A stretch of DNA of 64,000 nucleotides from Flammula alnicola (GCA_015499995.1 JADNRV010000077.1:62001-126000); one strand, 5' to 3'. Shown: positions 1 to 12,256, counted from the stretch's first letter. Notes: generated by a model from the letters alone, not told the origin. A program made the numbers and translations.

Positions 1-928
1 CTTCCGTACCAGGTTCGAAGTTGAGAGGGCGTCCGAAGCCTGGAAGCAGAGTCCCAGAAGATGACGCCCTCGAAAGTCGAGGGCGTCCCGTTTTTCTGGG
101 ACTTTCACGCAGCGCTGGCGAGTCTTCAGAGACTGTTCGGTGATGTCGAACGATAGAATACGAACCTGTCAGACATCTAAAACGCGCAAATCTCCCCGCA
201 GCTCGGGTCTGGACTAGCAACATTGAAGAGAACGGTCCGGCTCGCAAAATTTAAAGCAGAGTAGGATGAGGATCAACGATGTTTATCGAGTCATTTGGTG
301 AGAAAGTTTTAACGTGCTGTTCAAACGATACAACGTTGATTAATGGAACTTCCTAATTTCCGAATTTTCTCAGAGGAGCGCAGGGACACGGTAGTGATGG
401 CGTACACACGAGCAAACAACTTTCAGTACTCTCGCATTGAAAACGGTTAAGTATGTAAAATCTTGAAGTTCGAAGAATACGGAGGACAATACGATGATTA
501 ACGGTAACGAGAGAAGGATTACATGCGGTTTTTAGAGAATACTACAAATACTCTACATACGTAAACATGTCCGTGGCGTGCGTCGAATTGACACATGAAT
601 CACAGATTCCAACACAAGACACTGTAAGTTCTTCGATGTTTGTAGTGATTTTTTATGTTCTTGCGACCATCTCTCCCCTACTATGAGTTCCATTCAGAGG
701 GGCACACACCAATGAAAGCGATGGCTCGAAAAGGAAACAGTTGTTGTTGTATATTAGGACCAGAAGGCTATTGTTCCTGTTTGGACCATTGTGACTGTCG
801 TCCCTCTGCCCTCATTCATCAACCTCCTCATTTTACATTGCGCTACCCACCCTTTTTCTCTTCCAAATCACGATAATAACCCTGTTGAAACTTCTGTCTA
901 CACACATACATCGCATCTGACGCGCAAA
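1..928. other. no gene recognised (left edge)
   Basis: AT-rich sequence with only short frames and no recognisable domain. The last part (about 780-928) is pyrimidine-rich and ends in a Kozak-like context just before the ATG at 929, so it probably holds the promoter and 5' UTR of the next gene. Confidence 0.5.
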
Positions 929-2004
929 ATGCTTGACTCATCGCCAGTGGCACTGCCGCCCGTTCGTAGGCCGCTGAAACGGTCGGCATCGACAGCCTCG
1001 TTGCCCACACCTCCCAGAACGCATCGCAAACACGCTCGTGGGAGGTCGAGGGGGTCTTGCGATAGCGAAAGCGATGAGAATGCCGTGTTATCAAGCGATG
1101 ATGAGGAGTTGGGGGGTCACAAGAAGCGGAGGACGGGTGACGCAATTGAAGCTGCTAACGAGGAGGCATTCTGGCTCAGTGGTTCAGCCGGTCTGAACGC
1201 AGATGCAGCGGCAGAGAGCTTGTCGAAGGACGACAGCGCGTCCAAATCGAAGGCTGTGCCGCTTCTGTACCGCCGGAGACACGCCCAGCAGGCTCACGTC
1301 GATGTGGCACCTGTCTCGCCTCCTCCTTCGCATCGCAAGGCAGCTGTCGGGACTCTTCCGCTTGATAGCGTTCCAGGTAGCTCCTCTTCGCCTCCTTCAA
1401 CACCCAGGGCGACGCGTTCAGCTACCAAACGCGCCATCCGAGACTCGCCCGACAACCCGTTCCTTGCCACTCCTGTAAAAGTCGTAGAAGATAGCGATAC
1501 CCCCAGTGCAAGCAGTGCGAACCCTAGCCCACATACACCGAATCATGAAAAACCTACCGTCACATACGTCTTGTATGCTTTTCCCTTCTTTTGCTTCTGC
1601 TGGGTCTGGACTAATTTGTTTTTTTTTTCTCTTTTTCTCCTAGCCGCGGTGTTCGTCGTGTCTACCAAAACCCACTCTACAACCACGCAGAAGATAGGCC
1701 ATATTCTCCCCCTCCTGCCTCCAAGCTCCCCATCGAAGACCCAGATTACTCGCCCGCAGTCACATGCACTCCCAAGTTGCTCTTCCCTGCCGCCCGTCGG
1801 AATACCAAGGGCAAGAAAGCTGCTGCTGCGGCTATTCGTACCAAGAGCAAGAAGCGCGCACGGTCGCCGTCTTTGAGCGGTGACGAGGCTCAGGCTGCGG
1901 AGATCCGGCCGCTGAAGTTGAACTTTGGAGAGCCCGAGAAGAAGAAGAACGTGCAGACCCTGGATCAGGAGCTCAAGACCGCTGGCGAGCCGCTCTCCAT
2001 ATAA
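929..2004 (+). CDS. uncharacterised Ser/Pro-rich basic nuclear-type protein
   Basis: Two exons, 929-1572 and 1644-2004, join across a 71-nt intron (1573-1643, GT...TAG with a long T-run before the acceptor). The product is about 330 residues and mostly low complexity. It has Ser/Pro/Arg-rich stretches with proline-directed (SP/TP) sites, an acidic patch followed by KKRR, and a basic KKRARSP stretch near the C-terminus, all typical of nuclear proteins. Two short segments look ordered and may be conserved: DNPFLATPVK and, across the splice, TYVFRGVRRVYQNP. The joined frame stays open to TAA at 2002-2004, which supports the intron. I chose the ATG at 929 because upstream in-frame codons encode no plausible N-terminus. 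I do not recognise the family; the SP/TP sites and basic clusters would suit a phosphoregulated nuclear factor, but that is inference. Confidence 0.75.
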
Positions 2005-2604
2005 CCAGACCAGCTCGGCACACCGACCTTCACCAGCCTGTTCCCTTCTTTTTCTTCTTGTCTTCTTTTCCCCTTGTACGCCAAACCTCGTTTTGTCCTT
2101 CCTTTGCTCTTTCCTTTTTCATTTCTTTTGGCCATCGATTTGCGACACCTTCGAACTTGAAACCCCATAATGCCGTGTGACACCAACAACAAACTAATCC
2201 TCTTATCTCTCCAAACAAACTACAAATTACTCCGCCTCGTGCCCAGTGCTCCGAGCCTCGAGGCTTACCCAGCTGTAAACTTCCACCTCCATCTCCTACC
2301 AAAAACTAACATAGCCATAACGATTCTCCGATGTCCCATAGCATACATACATATATACGTATGACTTGATCAGTCCTTCTTGACTCCAGTTCGATTTTCA
2401 ACAGGGAAATCGTGTATCAACGTACATATATTATATATATTCTACCTGTTCACGGTGCGCACCCACCATGCCAGACAGACAGTACTTATACACTTACACA
2501 CGTACATACATTTACATACACCTATACATCAATCACCTCTTGAAATAAGAGAGAAATTGAAAACCAACATCATCAGGTAGTTTCGAATCTCGATGGAATA
2601 TTGC
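2005..2604. other. 3' region with simple (CATA)n-like sequence
   Basis: Intergenic sequence between two convergent genes. It is pyrimidine-rich to about 2130, then has low-complexity cataca/tatata tracts at about 2340-2370 and 2480-2530. No gene is seen. Confidence 0.5.
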
Positions 2605-4890
2605 TTAAAAGACGATATCCTGGAGTACGCCCGATCGGATAAGCTTTTCAGCAACCTCGGAACGAGGAGTAATGGCGCATTTGAATGGTTTGGGTGCGCT
2701 GGTTGGTCAACATACGTTAATTACTGACCGGCGCTAGCATAAACGAGAATAAATCTTACACAAGGAGCGCAGATGTATACTCGTGGCTAGGCTCGATAAC
2801 GTTCCCGTTCTCGTCCACGGCTTTCTTGATGTCGAAAACTGAGATCATCGATGCAATGGCGATCCAGATGGCGGAAAAGGCCATGTAGCGCCCGGCACAA
2901 ATTCTATTTGAAAGGAGTCATTAGTATCGTGGACGACGGAGTAGATGTGGAATAGAGTATATACCGTCTTCCAAAACCCCAGCAGGCAAGGCCAGGATCA
3001 CGAATGGAATGATCGAACTTGCCGTCCTTCATGAAACGATCCGGGTTGAAGGTGAATGGATCAGGGTAGGTTTTTTCGTCGTGGAGAATGGCCCTATTCA
3101 TTACGTCTTCGGTAAACATTCCGGCCGCAGCATAACGATAGGAAAGGCGTTCGTACCATGCGTTCGGTATGACAATAGACCCTGCTGGAAGGCGATAACC
3201 CTTGTATTCATCGTCGACCTGAAGCATGTGTGGAATAGCTGGCGAGCAACTTGAATTGAGCAATGAAATCCATGAATTTATAACTGGAGCGCACGAACCA
3301 ATAGGAAGGACGTCTCTCCATCGAAGAGTCTCATTAACGATGGCGGTGATGTAAGGCAATGCATGCTCGTCTTCGAAGTCCGGGAGCTGCCCGGGCTTCA
3401 GGACGCGGTCTAATTCTTCCTGAGCCTTCTTCAAGACGTGGGGATATTCAAGCAGACCGAGGATGCAGGAAGCGAGAGCGGAGACAGTCTACATCGATTT
3501 CAGTACGGCTCGGTGTTTTGATAGTCATAATTAGCTCACTGAGTCGGAGCCAGCTAGGTTATGCGCGTTAAAATGGGTAGCATGTCGGCGAACGGGACGC
3601 ATATTACTACTTACCGGTGTACATAGTCCCAGCGGCGCCTTGGATAATATCCTCTGCATATGCGTCGTCCTGGATCCCTTCATACAATTTTTCAAGACTG
3701 AGAGACGAGAAGCACGGAGGCGATATTCCTGCTGCCTGTTTACTATCCTGTCACACAGAATACGATTGATTTATATGTGCGAAATCACATACCATATTCC
3801 TCTTGGTAGCCGCAAAGGGTACTTCAATCATCGCCTTTGCCAGCTTCCCCCATGTCTTCGCCTTCTTCTGGAATCCAGCACCAGGAACCCATTCCGGGAC
3901 ATACTTTAGGAAGGGAAGCATGTCGACCAGGAAGGCTCCGGGAACTGCAGCTGCGAGCAACGGATGAACGCCTGCCTCCGCAGTCTTGATATAAGGGTCG
4001 TCTTGGTCCTTAACGTCCAAGCCGTATGCGACTGATATAATCGTTTCGCCAGCCATGCTTGTACGCACCCCTGATGTCAGAACGCAAACATAGGTCAATG
4101 GAATAGTGCAAAAACGTACTGCCTGAGGTTTCCTATAACGTCGTCTGGAATATCAAGGAATCTATTGAGTAGATTACGCGTAGCTTTCAGGGAGTGTGGT
4201 TGGAATCGCATTGAGGCCGTAGGATGGAAGTTGTGATGCATCAGACGGCGACTTCGGCGCCTAAATAAAACAAATATTTGTGGGTCCTGGGAATTGAAAC
4301 ACAAACGCCTATCGACACGCTTACCATCGGTCGCCTATGGTGATAGAACCCGTCATTAATCTGTTACGTTTAGGTATATCGAATAAAGACCGCACCATAT
4401 TCCGCGAAGCCAAAATTGAAGCTCCACCCCATTAGTTCATTGACCATAGGCATCCTCGCTCTATATGCGTTTCAGTATGAGGCAGAAACTATACACAGAT
4501 GAAATAGTTTCGAACCTTCCAGAGTAAATGGACGATCGTTTCTCGAGAAGATCAGTGACCGCTTCTGCTGTGTCCAAAACGATGAGGCTAGTGCCTGCAA
4601 CGTTAAGGTGTAAAATGTCGGTGCCTTTGATAATCTTATTAGTTATGTCGTATTAGACCACGGAAGGGATGCATACCAAGTTCCTTCGACCATTTGTGAT
4701 ACGTATACCACTCAAAGCCATTGGTGGGCATATCTCTGAGGTTTCCGATAAGCGGAAGTCCTTTCGGCCCAGGAGGGAGAGGCAAATGCGAAAATGGGCC
4801 GGAATTGTTGCGTTTGGAGACGACCTTGTAAAGGACAAGGAAACAAGCTGCCAGAGCGATGAGGAGATCAATTGAAAGGTTGAAAGACAT
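2605..4890 (-). CDS. cytochrome P450 monooxygenase, copy 1
   Basis: Membrane-anchored haem-thiolate monooxygenase of the large basidiomycete group usually annotated as O-methylsterigmatocystin-oxidoreductase-like; substrate unknown. The ATG at 4890 opens an N-terminal membrane helix followed by the proline hinge PPGPKGLPLIGN. In order, exons give the I-helix AGSDST (its codons lie in a 14-nt exon, 3540-3553), the K-helix ETLRW (ExxR), NPDRF (PERF-type motif) and the haem loop FGFGRR/ICAGR, split by an intron before the Cys. The last exon encodes PKPFKCAITPRS and ends at TAA 2605-2607. It is reached by a GT-AG intron at about 2.70-2.75 kb; without splicing a TAA follows at 2756. All expected motifs are present and no frame break was found, at about 500 residues, the usual family length. 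It is closely similar to the P450 at 30.4-32.6 kb, including exon layout. Confidence 0.9.
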
Positions 4891-7800
4891 ATTTCTAGAG
4901 CGTGCTGAATTATGGAAAATGAGTTATTGCTTGTGGAGGCAGTTTATATACTTATGCGCCCGCTATACACCTCCAGCTGGAGCTACCAGACTATGGCCAT
5001 ACGATAACTTGCCCGAAACCTAACTTGACAATCTTGCGAATGTGAGGGCGTTCAAGTCGGCCCCAGGGCACTGCATGGAGGCCAGCATCAGCGATTCAAG
5101 GGCTAAATCCTTGGGACTACACGGCTAGGTGGTCAGGCGTCTTGCAGTCGATAAGTGAGTATTGAGTCGGGAGTCGGTTAACGTCAATACAATTCAAATT
5201 TATTTATAGGTCTTGAAGGTTTGAATTTGAAGACTTGAAACAAAATGGACAGATCTCGCGGTATATGTAATTCCAGCTTGATCGGATTTCCCACCTTATG
5301 ATTTGCCATAGAACCCAAAATACCTCTATTGCGGGGCGGGAGGAGTGCAGGAACGTAACACGAAGGATATGTACGTACTGTAGATGGAGGTAGCTGTTTA
5401 GATTTTAGAGCATGCGGCTGCTGAATATTGGGACCATTCTATTTTTCATGGTAAGCACGAAGGGGGCACTTAGAAGATAGGCACGAAACCGGGATAACAA
5501 GCTGTAACATTCGTTCTCCGTTCTTCATTTTCTTTGGAGTCGGAAAATGTAGCATATCATTCTGCGTGTATAGGCGAAAAGTTTCTTTCCCCCCGGAGCA
5601 GCGACGATTCATGCTGTGTGAGGCACAAGTCAACGTTAAGTCACTGACATCTCAAACCAAAATCCCAAAAAAAAACACACTCACCTACATGGTTCTCGGT
5701 CCAAACACAGCTCCGAGAAACAATACCTCTAGGCGAAAGAGGGTTATATCAAGTACATAGCTGATAACGGGTCCATCAGCGAGGTTGAGCTGGACATTAG
5801 ACTTGCATTAGACGGACTCCCATCAACACGTCTCCTCGAATGGCCTCGTCAAACTCATGTTCGTCGGCCTGGTGAAGGTGATGGTCGCAGCGTTGAAAGT
5901 AAATGCGAAGCCGACGGAGAGGTTGCACCAGAGACGGCAAGAGCAGTGTTCCGTCGCCAGGCACCCGAGCAGCCCGGACTCGGCTGAAGTTGGTACTAAT
6001 GTACAATGGACCGTCAAACTTCGGGTCAGCGGACGTCTCATGTTCTGTATCGCTAACTCAACTGAGCTCATCAAGGGGGTGCAGCACTGCAATTAAAATT
6101 AGAAACCTGGGGTCGGATTTGCTTTCAACCTATCTACCTCGATATGGTAATTTTGATCCCATCAAAATCCACTAAGAAGTTCTGGGCGCTTGCGACCACA
6201 AGTGCGAAAACTATATACGTAAGTACTTTCAATCCGCAGGCGGTAGATTTTCCCCAACGAGGGTTTGTGACGCACCCAGACCTTAGTGTCCTTAAGCCCC
6301 GTAGAAACACATGGTCCATGAGGATGACTTATTAATCAGCCTTAATCTCTTTAGACGTAGATGGATTTTTCATTGCAATACGGCGGCATGCCTCTAATCA
6401 AAACCTATTCCAGGCCAGTTAATGTGCTTTAAGAGCTGGTTAAAATATTGTGGCTGACTTTAAATGGGTATACAGATACCCTGCATCAAATTTGAGAATT
6501 ACATGTGTTTGCTAGTGCTGCCGCTGGGCAAAAGCTGGGCAGAATGGACAGAATTGCTTGATTTTTTTTTTTCAGACCCCCCAGCCGGACCTACCAGCCT
6601 CAGGGTCACGGCTTTGTAAGTAATCCCGGTACTCCCTTGGTTTATAAACTATCTTTCTGAGGCTTGCGCAGTTCAAAATGTTTTTGGGGTACTCGGGATA
6701 CCGGAAACCGGGGCCTTGACGGAACCTGGCTACAATATTGTAAAGGCGACACCCTAGGATATTTTAATCGGCTTTGAAATATAAATGGGTGCCTCCCCGT
6801 CGCGTTTTAAAATGTACATTATGTTCTGAACACGTCAAGGAAGAGACCGACTCCGACTTGGTCTGATGCATCGATGATCCGAGTCGGCTACCCGCGCAGA
6901 CCATCTCCTCCATCCCCAGTTCGCTGAAATGTGTCCAGGTTTTCGTTTCCTTTCTCCCGTTTTATCGGACTCTGTATTATTTAAATCAAATTATGGTATT
7001 TGTTTAGGATGTCAGGAATACCCGGTAGAGTAATTCCGACTGCAACGTATATCGTTGTTCGTGCTAAAAGTTCTTGCTTATCGCCCATTCTCCCTTTGTC
7101 GGGGACTTTTAAAAGCTCCCCAAGAATGCACCATGTAATGCACACCATGCAATACTAAACGGGGAACGGACACCGTACCTATGACTGGCGTTCGATGCAT
7201 CAACTGAATGCCCTCCCAAAGAAGAGTGTGGCGCACACGATCACCTTTCATAATCACTGAACTTGAGTTCAACATCATTCAAGGTTTCAATTTACACCTA
7301 AAAATGACAGTTCAAACCCTCTTAAAAATACTCAAGTGAACATTGAGCCGTGTATGTGGGTACCAGGCTGGGTACGAAAGATGTCGCGCATCAACACATC
7401 TCCCAGGTCCTAATCCTCGAATCCCAATCGCAAAAACGCTCCATCTTTTTCGACTGCGGATAGCCTTTTCGGATCAACTAATTGGACCTATCAACATCCA
7501 GCATCCATAGAAACATTTCATGCTCCCACGAAAGGAATTGAAATTGGCGTTACCCGTCCTTGATGGGCATGTTCTCACAACCACCACATCCAGTTAGCAT
7601 GCATCTCTTATCCCCCGTACCAGCCCATCAACGCGTTCTTGATACCTTGCAGTTCGTGAGACGGCGGTATCCCATTGACCGTAGTAAGGACAACGCAAGG
7701 AAGCTGGGCTGTACTTCGATGGTACCGTGACAGTGCCGACTTACTTCATGGTCTTTTCACCACCAGCCAGCCCGCCTGACAACCGTGTTCGCAAGAGCAC

Positions 7801-8491
7801 AAATACGACGATACAGCCATAGCTAAGTAACTCACAGCACGGGCCGACACCGGCAGCGTTGATATGCAGGTAGTATTCGACTTCGCGCATCATGCATCAT
7901 CGTTGGTAGACATGGACTTACCTGCCAAACCTCTCGACAACGACCCAGCCATGACATGTATGACAACCCTTGCCCTCTCTTTGACCTATGACCACGAAGC
8001 AACTCCTAATCCAGTAGAATATCGTACAGGATTCCTTTCAAAGTTACTTGCCGGCGTTAAAGTGCGACTCTTAGAACCACTTGGCCAAAGCAGGGTGATG
8101 CAACTGACGCAAAAATAAATCGCTTAGTTCTTATAGTGTCGGTGATAATTAGAAGTACGCTTGCGCAGAGTGGAAGTCGTGATTCCTGCTGACAACCGAT
8201 TTGTGTCAGACAATTTAGTGCCAAATTAGCGCGCCCTCAATCTCCGAACTTGCTGAGCTTCGATAATAAACGACTAGCATTGTTACTTATTGCATAGAAG
8301 ATGGTAGATTCAGATCTACGTGCAAGCTGTTAAGGAATCCATATGAGGAGTGGGAAGGAAGAGCAAGCAAATCCTCTCTGTTTGCTACTGAGCCTGTCCG
8401 CGCGTGCCGATGAGCGTCTAATAATCCATTCTGATCCTGGTGCTATTGATGAAAAAAGAGACTTTCAAACTGCAAGTCTCGCATACGGCAG
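4891..8491. other. 3.6-kb stretch without a recognised gene
   Basis: Upstream of P450 copy 1. Short overlapping frames on both strands at 5.8-6.3 kb and an 84-codon frame at 7864-8118 carry no domain, signal peptide or convincing splice chain that I can recognise. The sequence is AT-rich and could hold degraded mobile DNA, but no terminal repeats or transposase motifs were seen. Confidence 0.4.
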
Positions 8492-8583
8492 AGGCACTGC
8501 CCGGAATCGAACCGGGGTCACAAGAAATTCATGAGGTCCGAAGTACTCAGAATCTTGAGTGATAACCGCTACACTACAGCGCC
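8492..8583 (-). tRNA. tRNA-Gln (anticodon CUG) with a 20-nt intron
   Basis: Read on the minus strand, 8583-8577 (ggcgctg) pairs with 8499-8493 as a 7-bp acceptor stem with one G-U pair, and the discriminator base is T at 8492. The D arm contains the A-box-like tagtgtagcggttatcac. The T arm is cccgg-ttcgatt-ccggg (B box). The anticodon stem caaga/tcttg closes a 7-base loop with anticodon CTG (8550-8548), interrupted after position 37 by an intron of about 20 nt (8527-8546), the canonical place for nuclear tRNA introns. A Gln identity fits the CUG anticodon and the U discriminator. The CCA end is not encoded, as expected for a nuclear gene. Confidence 0.9.
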
Positions 8584-8705
8584 GTCTGATTTATTATGGG
8601 ACAAACACCATGGCCCTGTTGCATTAAAGTCAGATTAAATTTTTTTTTCGTAGTTAGTATGTACTTCAAGTTACTGATAATCCTATTTCACCAAACGCTC
8701 GGATA

Positions 8706-8728
8706 ACTTGGACCTCCGGAGTCCAAGT
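8706..8728. repeat. 8-bp perfect hairpin
   Basis: acttggac (8706-8713) and gtccaagt (8721-8728) are perfect reverse complements around a 7-nt loop. The hairpin lies about 130 nt beyond the stop codon of the HsbA-like gene transcribed toward it, so it may fall in its 3' UTR. Function unknown. Confidence 0.4.
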
Positions 8729-8857
8729 CCTTGACCGAATGTTTATCTAGTTTGTTCGAGTGTCCCATATATTCTAATTGTCCCATTACTCTAATTTAAA
8801 CGTACTAAGTAGATCTCTCCTCGAATGAAATGGCCTGCAATGATTTCATCTGAGTAC

Positions 8858-9628
8858 TTACGAATAGGCAGCAAGCGCTGCAGAGATAGCCTCATTTATG
8901 GCTTCCGTGATGGCATCCGTATGTGTCCTCAATTCCTCCCACTCAGCCTAACAGCACGACATTCAGAAAACACGAATGAACGAATGATCTTTTAGCCAAC
9001 ACGTACCGGGAACGAGTCAAGGTCGAAAGAAGACTCAAAATCGATCATGCTTCTCTGGAAAGCGGCCAAGTCCTGTTCTACCATCATACTGACGACTCCA
9101 CCGCCTATCTTACTGAGCGCAGAGAATATGGGCTTCTTCACGATGAGTTCGGCAAGGGCGTGGAGAACGAATGGCTGGAAATCTTGGATACTCCTGAGGA
9201 TAGCGATTTGGTCGTCCTTTGGGATTGGCTTGGGCAACTTCTGGATTATCGGTCAGTATGCACATCTGTAATGCATGAGAAGTGCAAGATCCCTCACCTC
9301 AATGTCATATGTGGCTTTGTCTAGAACTGCTAAGACATCCCGACCTTGGGTGTGCATCGCCTATCATTTAGAAAGAAAATGATAGGATGAGCGCTTGAAC
9401 TTCTTTTGTCAAGATCAAATTGCTCACCCAAGCTGCCCTCACCGATCCACCACTGGCGGGGAACTCAGTAACCGTCCTGTCGAGCAATGAAACCAGAGGC
9501 AAAATACCGTCAAGTCGTTTATGCACGTCTGCTATCGTAGCATCGACGGCGTTGGTCGAGGTAGATTGGCCCAAGATGGTCACCTTGGTGATGGCGAGCA
9601 ATGCAAATTTGACAAGCCCCATTTGCAT
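8858..9628 (-). CDS. HsbA-like hydrophobic surface-binding secreted protein 1
   Basis: Small secreted protein resembling the hydrophobic surface-binding protein A family, whose Aspergillus founder binds hydrophobic surfaces and recruits lytic enzymes. Four exons: 9428-9628, 9298-9360, 9007-9240 and 8858-8947, with introns of 57-67 nt, all GT-AG. The ATG at 9628 (or 9622) starts a signal peptide (MGLVKFALLAITKVTILGQS). The mature part is an all-helical-looking repeat of short hydrophobic segments (VDATIADVHKRLDGILPLV, FPASGG, LVLDKATYDIE-like) typical of the family, and ends in an Ala-rich helix before TAA at 8858-8860. A same-strand relative starts at 10838, suggesting tandem duplication followed by divergence. 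Family assignment rests on pattern, not on a search. Confidence 0.8.
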
Positions 9629-10085
9629 AAACTGCAATAAGGAGGGTAGTACACTGCGTCCTGTCCTCGATGGTTATGTTTGAGTCCCGCCATCCCATAA
9701 TTCGCCGATACTGCGCTTTGCTAGTTCAATCATGTGATGTTATCAAGTACTGATTGACGTTGGATTGACGTCAAGTCTGCCCAAATCTCACCAATTCCAT
9801 GTTGGTGGACATTCGCGTTGACAAACCCATACGCTTCCAAAAAAATCCCAGCTCCTTCGTCTGGCGTTCGAAGAAGTCTCATACTTAGACTGATGGACCG
9901 ACCAACCTCGTCTTAAACAAGGATTTTCTGGACAGGCCGGATCTGGACCCTCTTCCCAAAAAGTCATTTAATTCACTATGCAGCAATAAATCTAGTTGAG
10001 AATGTTATTTACTGGAAAAGCTTGATTCACCATGGCGCGGTCACTGGCAGCTGAATCCGAGTAAACCATTTAGCTACGTTAATCT
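9629..10085. other. spacer between the two HsbA-like genes
   Basis: No coding frame is recognised. It should hold the promoter of the gene ending at 8858 and the 3' UTR of the gene starting at 10838. Confidence 0.5.
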
Positions 10086-10838
10086 CTAACTACAGATGCC
10101 ACTCTCATACATGGCAAGAACCGAGGTAAAAGCTGCATCTACAGTCGTTTTTATAGATGTAACCTTGCTCTTCTGAGCAGCCTGGAGATGCATCAAAGAT
10201 ACGTTCAATACAGACTCCAAAACAAGTTGACAGAAAAACACCTACCGGCAACGCGGCTAACAGAGCGGCCTCGAGATTCTGGACCGAGCTACGCACAGCG
10301 ACCACGACTCCGCTGACGGCTCCTGAAGCGAGATTGCCTGCAGCTGGTATTCCTAAAATCTGGGCTTTACTTGCGCCGACGGCCTTCAGAGCTTTGGGAA
10401 GGCCGGTCGAGAGCGGCTGGATAGCGTTGACAAGAGTGTTTGCATCAGCGGCCGACAACGGTGTTTTGAGGGTCTAGATGAAATACGTATCATTTGCTTC
10501 GTTATGCGCATCTTTAACGAGTACATCGCTCTAAAGTACTTACCTTGATATCAGCAGTAGCCTGGTCGAGAGATGTGATTAAATTAACAGTATCCGTGAA
10601 TACGGGCTGGATAACACAAATTTAAGATTAATTTCTAAGGAATTTATTAAGCGTCGACAAAGCTTACAATTCCTGATGAGAGCCAGGTGGCTGACGTGAA
10701 TGAAGAAAGTGCGCTGTTGAAAGATGTCGCATTGGATAGTAGAGCGGTGAAATCCTCCTGCACGTCGGATATAGTGGCAGCCGTGCATGAGACCACACCT
10801 GAGGCGAGGATAAGAAAAGCAGACGTGATTTGAACCAT
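10086..10838 (-). CDS. HsbA-like hydrophobic surface-binding secreted protein 2
   Basis: Four exons: 10668-10838, 10544-10606, 10246-10473 and 10086-10181; the frame stays open across all three GT-AG introns. The ATG at 10838 starts a clear signal peptide (MVQITSAFLILASGVVSCTA). The mature protein has the HsbA-type pattern of alternating helical segments: ISDVQEDFTALLSNATSFN, an LITSLDQATADIK segment, LSAADANTLVNAIQPLSTGL and a glycine/alanine-rich hydrophobic stretch. It ends in a Ser/Thr-rich helix before TAG at 10086-10088. Exon number, phases and sizes match the neighbour at 8858-9628, which argues for common descent by duplication, although sequence similarity is only moderate. Expected to be secreted and surface-active. 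Confidence 0.8.
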
Positions 10839-11131
10839 AGCTGTGTTAAATTTGAGAAGAGATCTTGACCGTTTAACCTCGTTGTCAATTGTACGAAAGT
10901 CTTTATAATCCAAAGGTTGCATGAAGGCTCGCCGAAACGCATAGTTTCTTGGTTTCTAGAGCGAGTTAGCGACCTAAATCCTTGAGCATCGATGAAAGTC
11001 ATTTGCGAAGTTACTAGTGTGGGAGATACAGTTGGGACGGACAGATGACGCGAATATTTCCTGTCGAACTAACTGCTGCAGCTGCAAGAACTAGCGCAAG
11101 CATCGAAGTTTTTGATAATAACCCAGAAGCG

Positions 11132-11596
11132 TTAAGTAAAGCGTGGCTGCTGAAAATTGGAAGGTCGACGGCTTGCATGGGCACCACCGCTAATTGTCTT
11201 CAATCCATCTGCGTCGGAGGTTATTGGACGAGATGTCGCCATGTCGCGTACCCGGTGGTCCATAATGAATGTCGCTTTTCGTGTCGTGGCTGTCATTTTC
11301 TCTTGCATTTTCTCGACATCTGTCAGTCCTGAAGCACCCTGCTGGCTTACAAGTACCAAAGTTGTCCTGGGAAGTGGGGAAATGTGCAGAAAACAGGACT
11401 ATATCAGGGAAGAAATAAGGAAATGCTCACGCGAATGACTGGCATGCATCAGAGAGCGATTCGGACCAACTTCGGATGCATTGATGCACTTTTGCGTCGG
11501 CGATTGGAATACAGCAGCAAAAAATGTAGCGGAGCTTACAGTAATGTCATCGTCACGACGGTCTCATGCTGTCTCATGGCCCGGCCAGTACCGTGA
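11132..11596 (-). CDS. possible small unrecognised gene
   Basis: A frame ending at TAA 11132-11134 can be joined across a GT-AG intron (about 11.36-11.43 kb) to an upstream segment reading DAKVHQCIRSWSESLSDACQ. No satisfying start codon or further exon could be fixed; the coordinates are the outer limits examined. The downstream part (LTDVEKMQEKMTATTRKA) looks like a charged helix. No family is recognised and it may not be a gene. Confidence 0.22.
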
Positions 11597-11722
11597 GTAG
11601 GGTCCAGCTAGTCTGCATGTAGTCGCGCCCATCAAACGGTAGTAAAACAAACTGATCACGTGTTGCTTCCCACGCCTGACGCGTCTATTAATTAATGCCC
11701 CTTTTCTTTTATCGCGGACGCG

Positions 11723-12256
11723 TTATCCATCCAATCTGACGTGTCCGAGGCTTCCTACCAACTCCAATGAACCTTTTAAGTTCTCGAGCCCCCATGGATG
11801 GCAAATCTGCCGTAAAATCCTCACCGCTAGACTGCCGTTGGGTCGTTTCGTTTCGGCTGCTTGAAGCCAGTGGGTTGAACTTTTGCTGGTTCGGTGGGGA
11901 GTCTCTCCTTCGCACATCGAGTTCAGTACAACATAGAAATATGCGTCGTTGGATTCAGAGGCCGTCATTTTCGATAATGGTGTGCTCCCCATGGAGGAGG
12001 CGAGGGTGTTCCGCTGTCTTTTGAGGGCTGGGGCAGCCAGATTTACATCATTCGGACGTTTATTGGATCGCCTTCTCGTAGATGTGGGGACAGAATTACA
12101 TTGAAAAGTTCCTGAAGGAGGTGAAATGAGCGTGGTGAGGTCGGATAGGCTGTGAGCGCCAGTGGTGCCCTGCAGCACTGAGGGGGCATATGTTTGTTGC
12201 CAGGTAGTAGAGAACATGGATGCAGCACCCACAAGAGGAGTTTCTAGCATAGTCAT
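11723..12256 (-). CDS. possible unrecognised gene (single open frame)
   Basis: An uninterrupted 177-codon frame from ATG 12256. The N-terminal half has a Ser/Thr-rich stretch and a basic cluster (STRRRSNKRPNDVNL, KRQR) that could be a nuclear signal. The second half looks less protein-like, and another minus frame is open over 11709-11915, so an intron near 11.95 kb is possible. No domain is recognised. Confidence 0.25.
   Translation of the reverse strand: MTMLETPLVGAASMFSTTWQQTYAPSVLQGTTGAHSLSDLTTLISPPSGTFQCNSVPTSTRRRSNKRPNDVNLAAPALKRQRNTLASSMGSTPLSKMTASESNDAYFYVVLNSMCEGETPHRTSKSSTHWLQAAETKRPNGSLAVRILRQICHPWGLENLKGSLELVGSLGHVRLDG

Noticed and set aside
5797..6335. Cluster of overlapping 60-90-codon frames on both strands
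   Set aside because: No consistent frame, splice chain, domain or signal peptide; overlapping frames of this size are expected by chance at this GC content.
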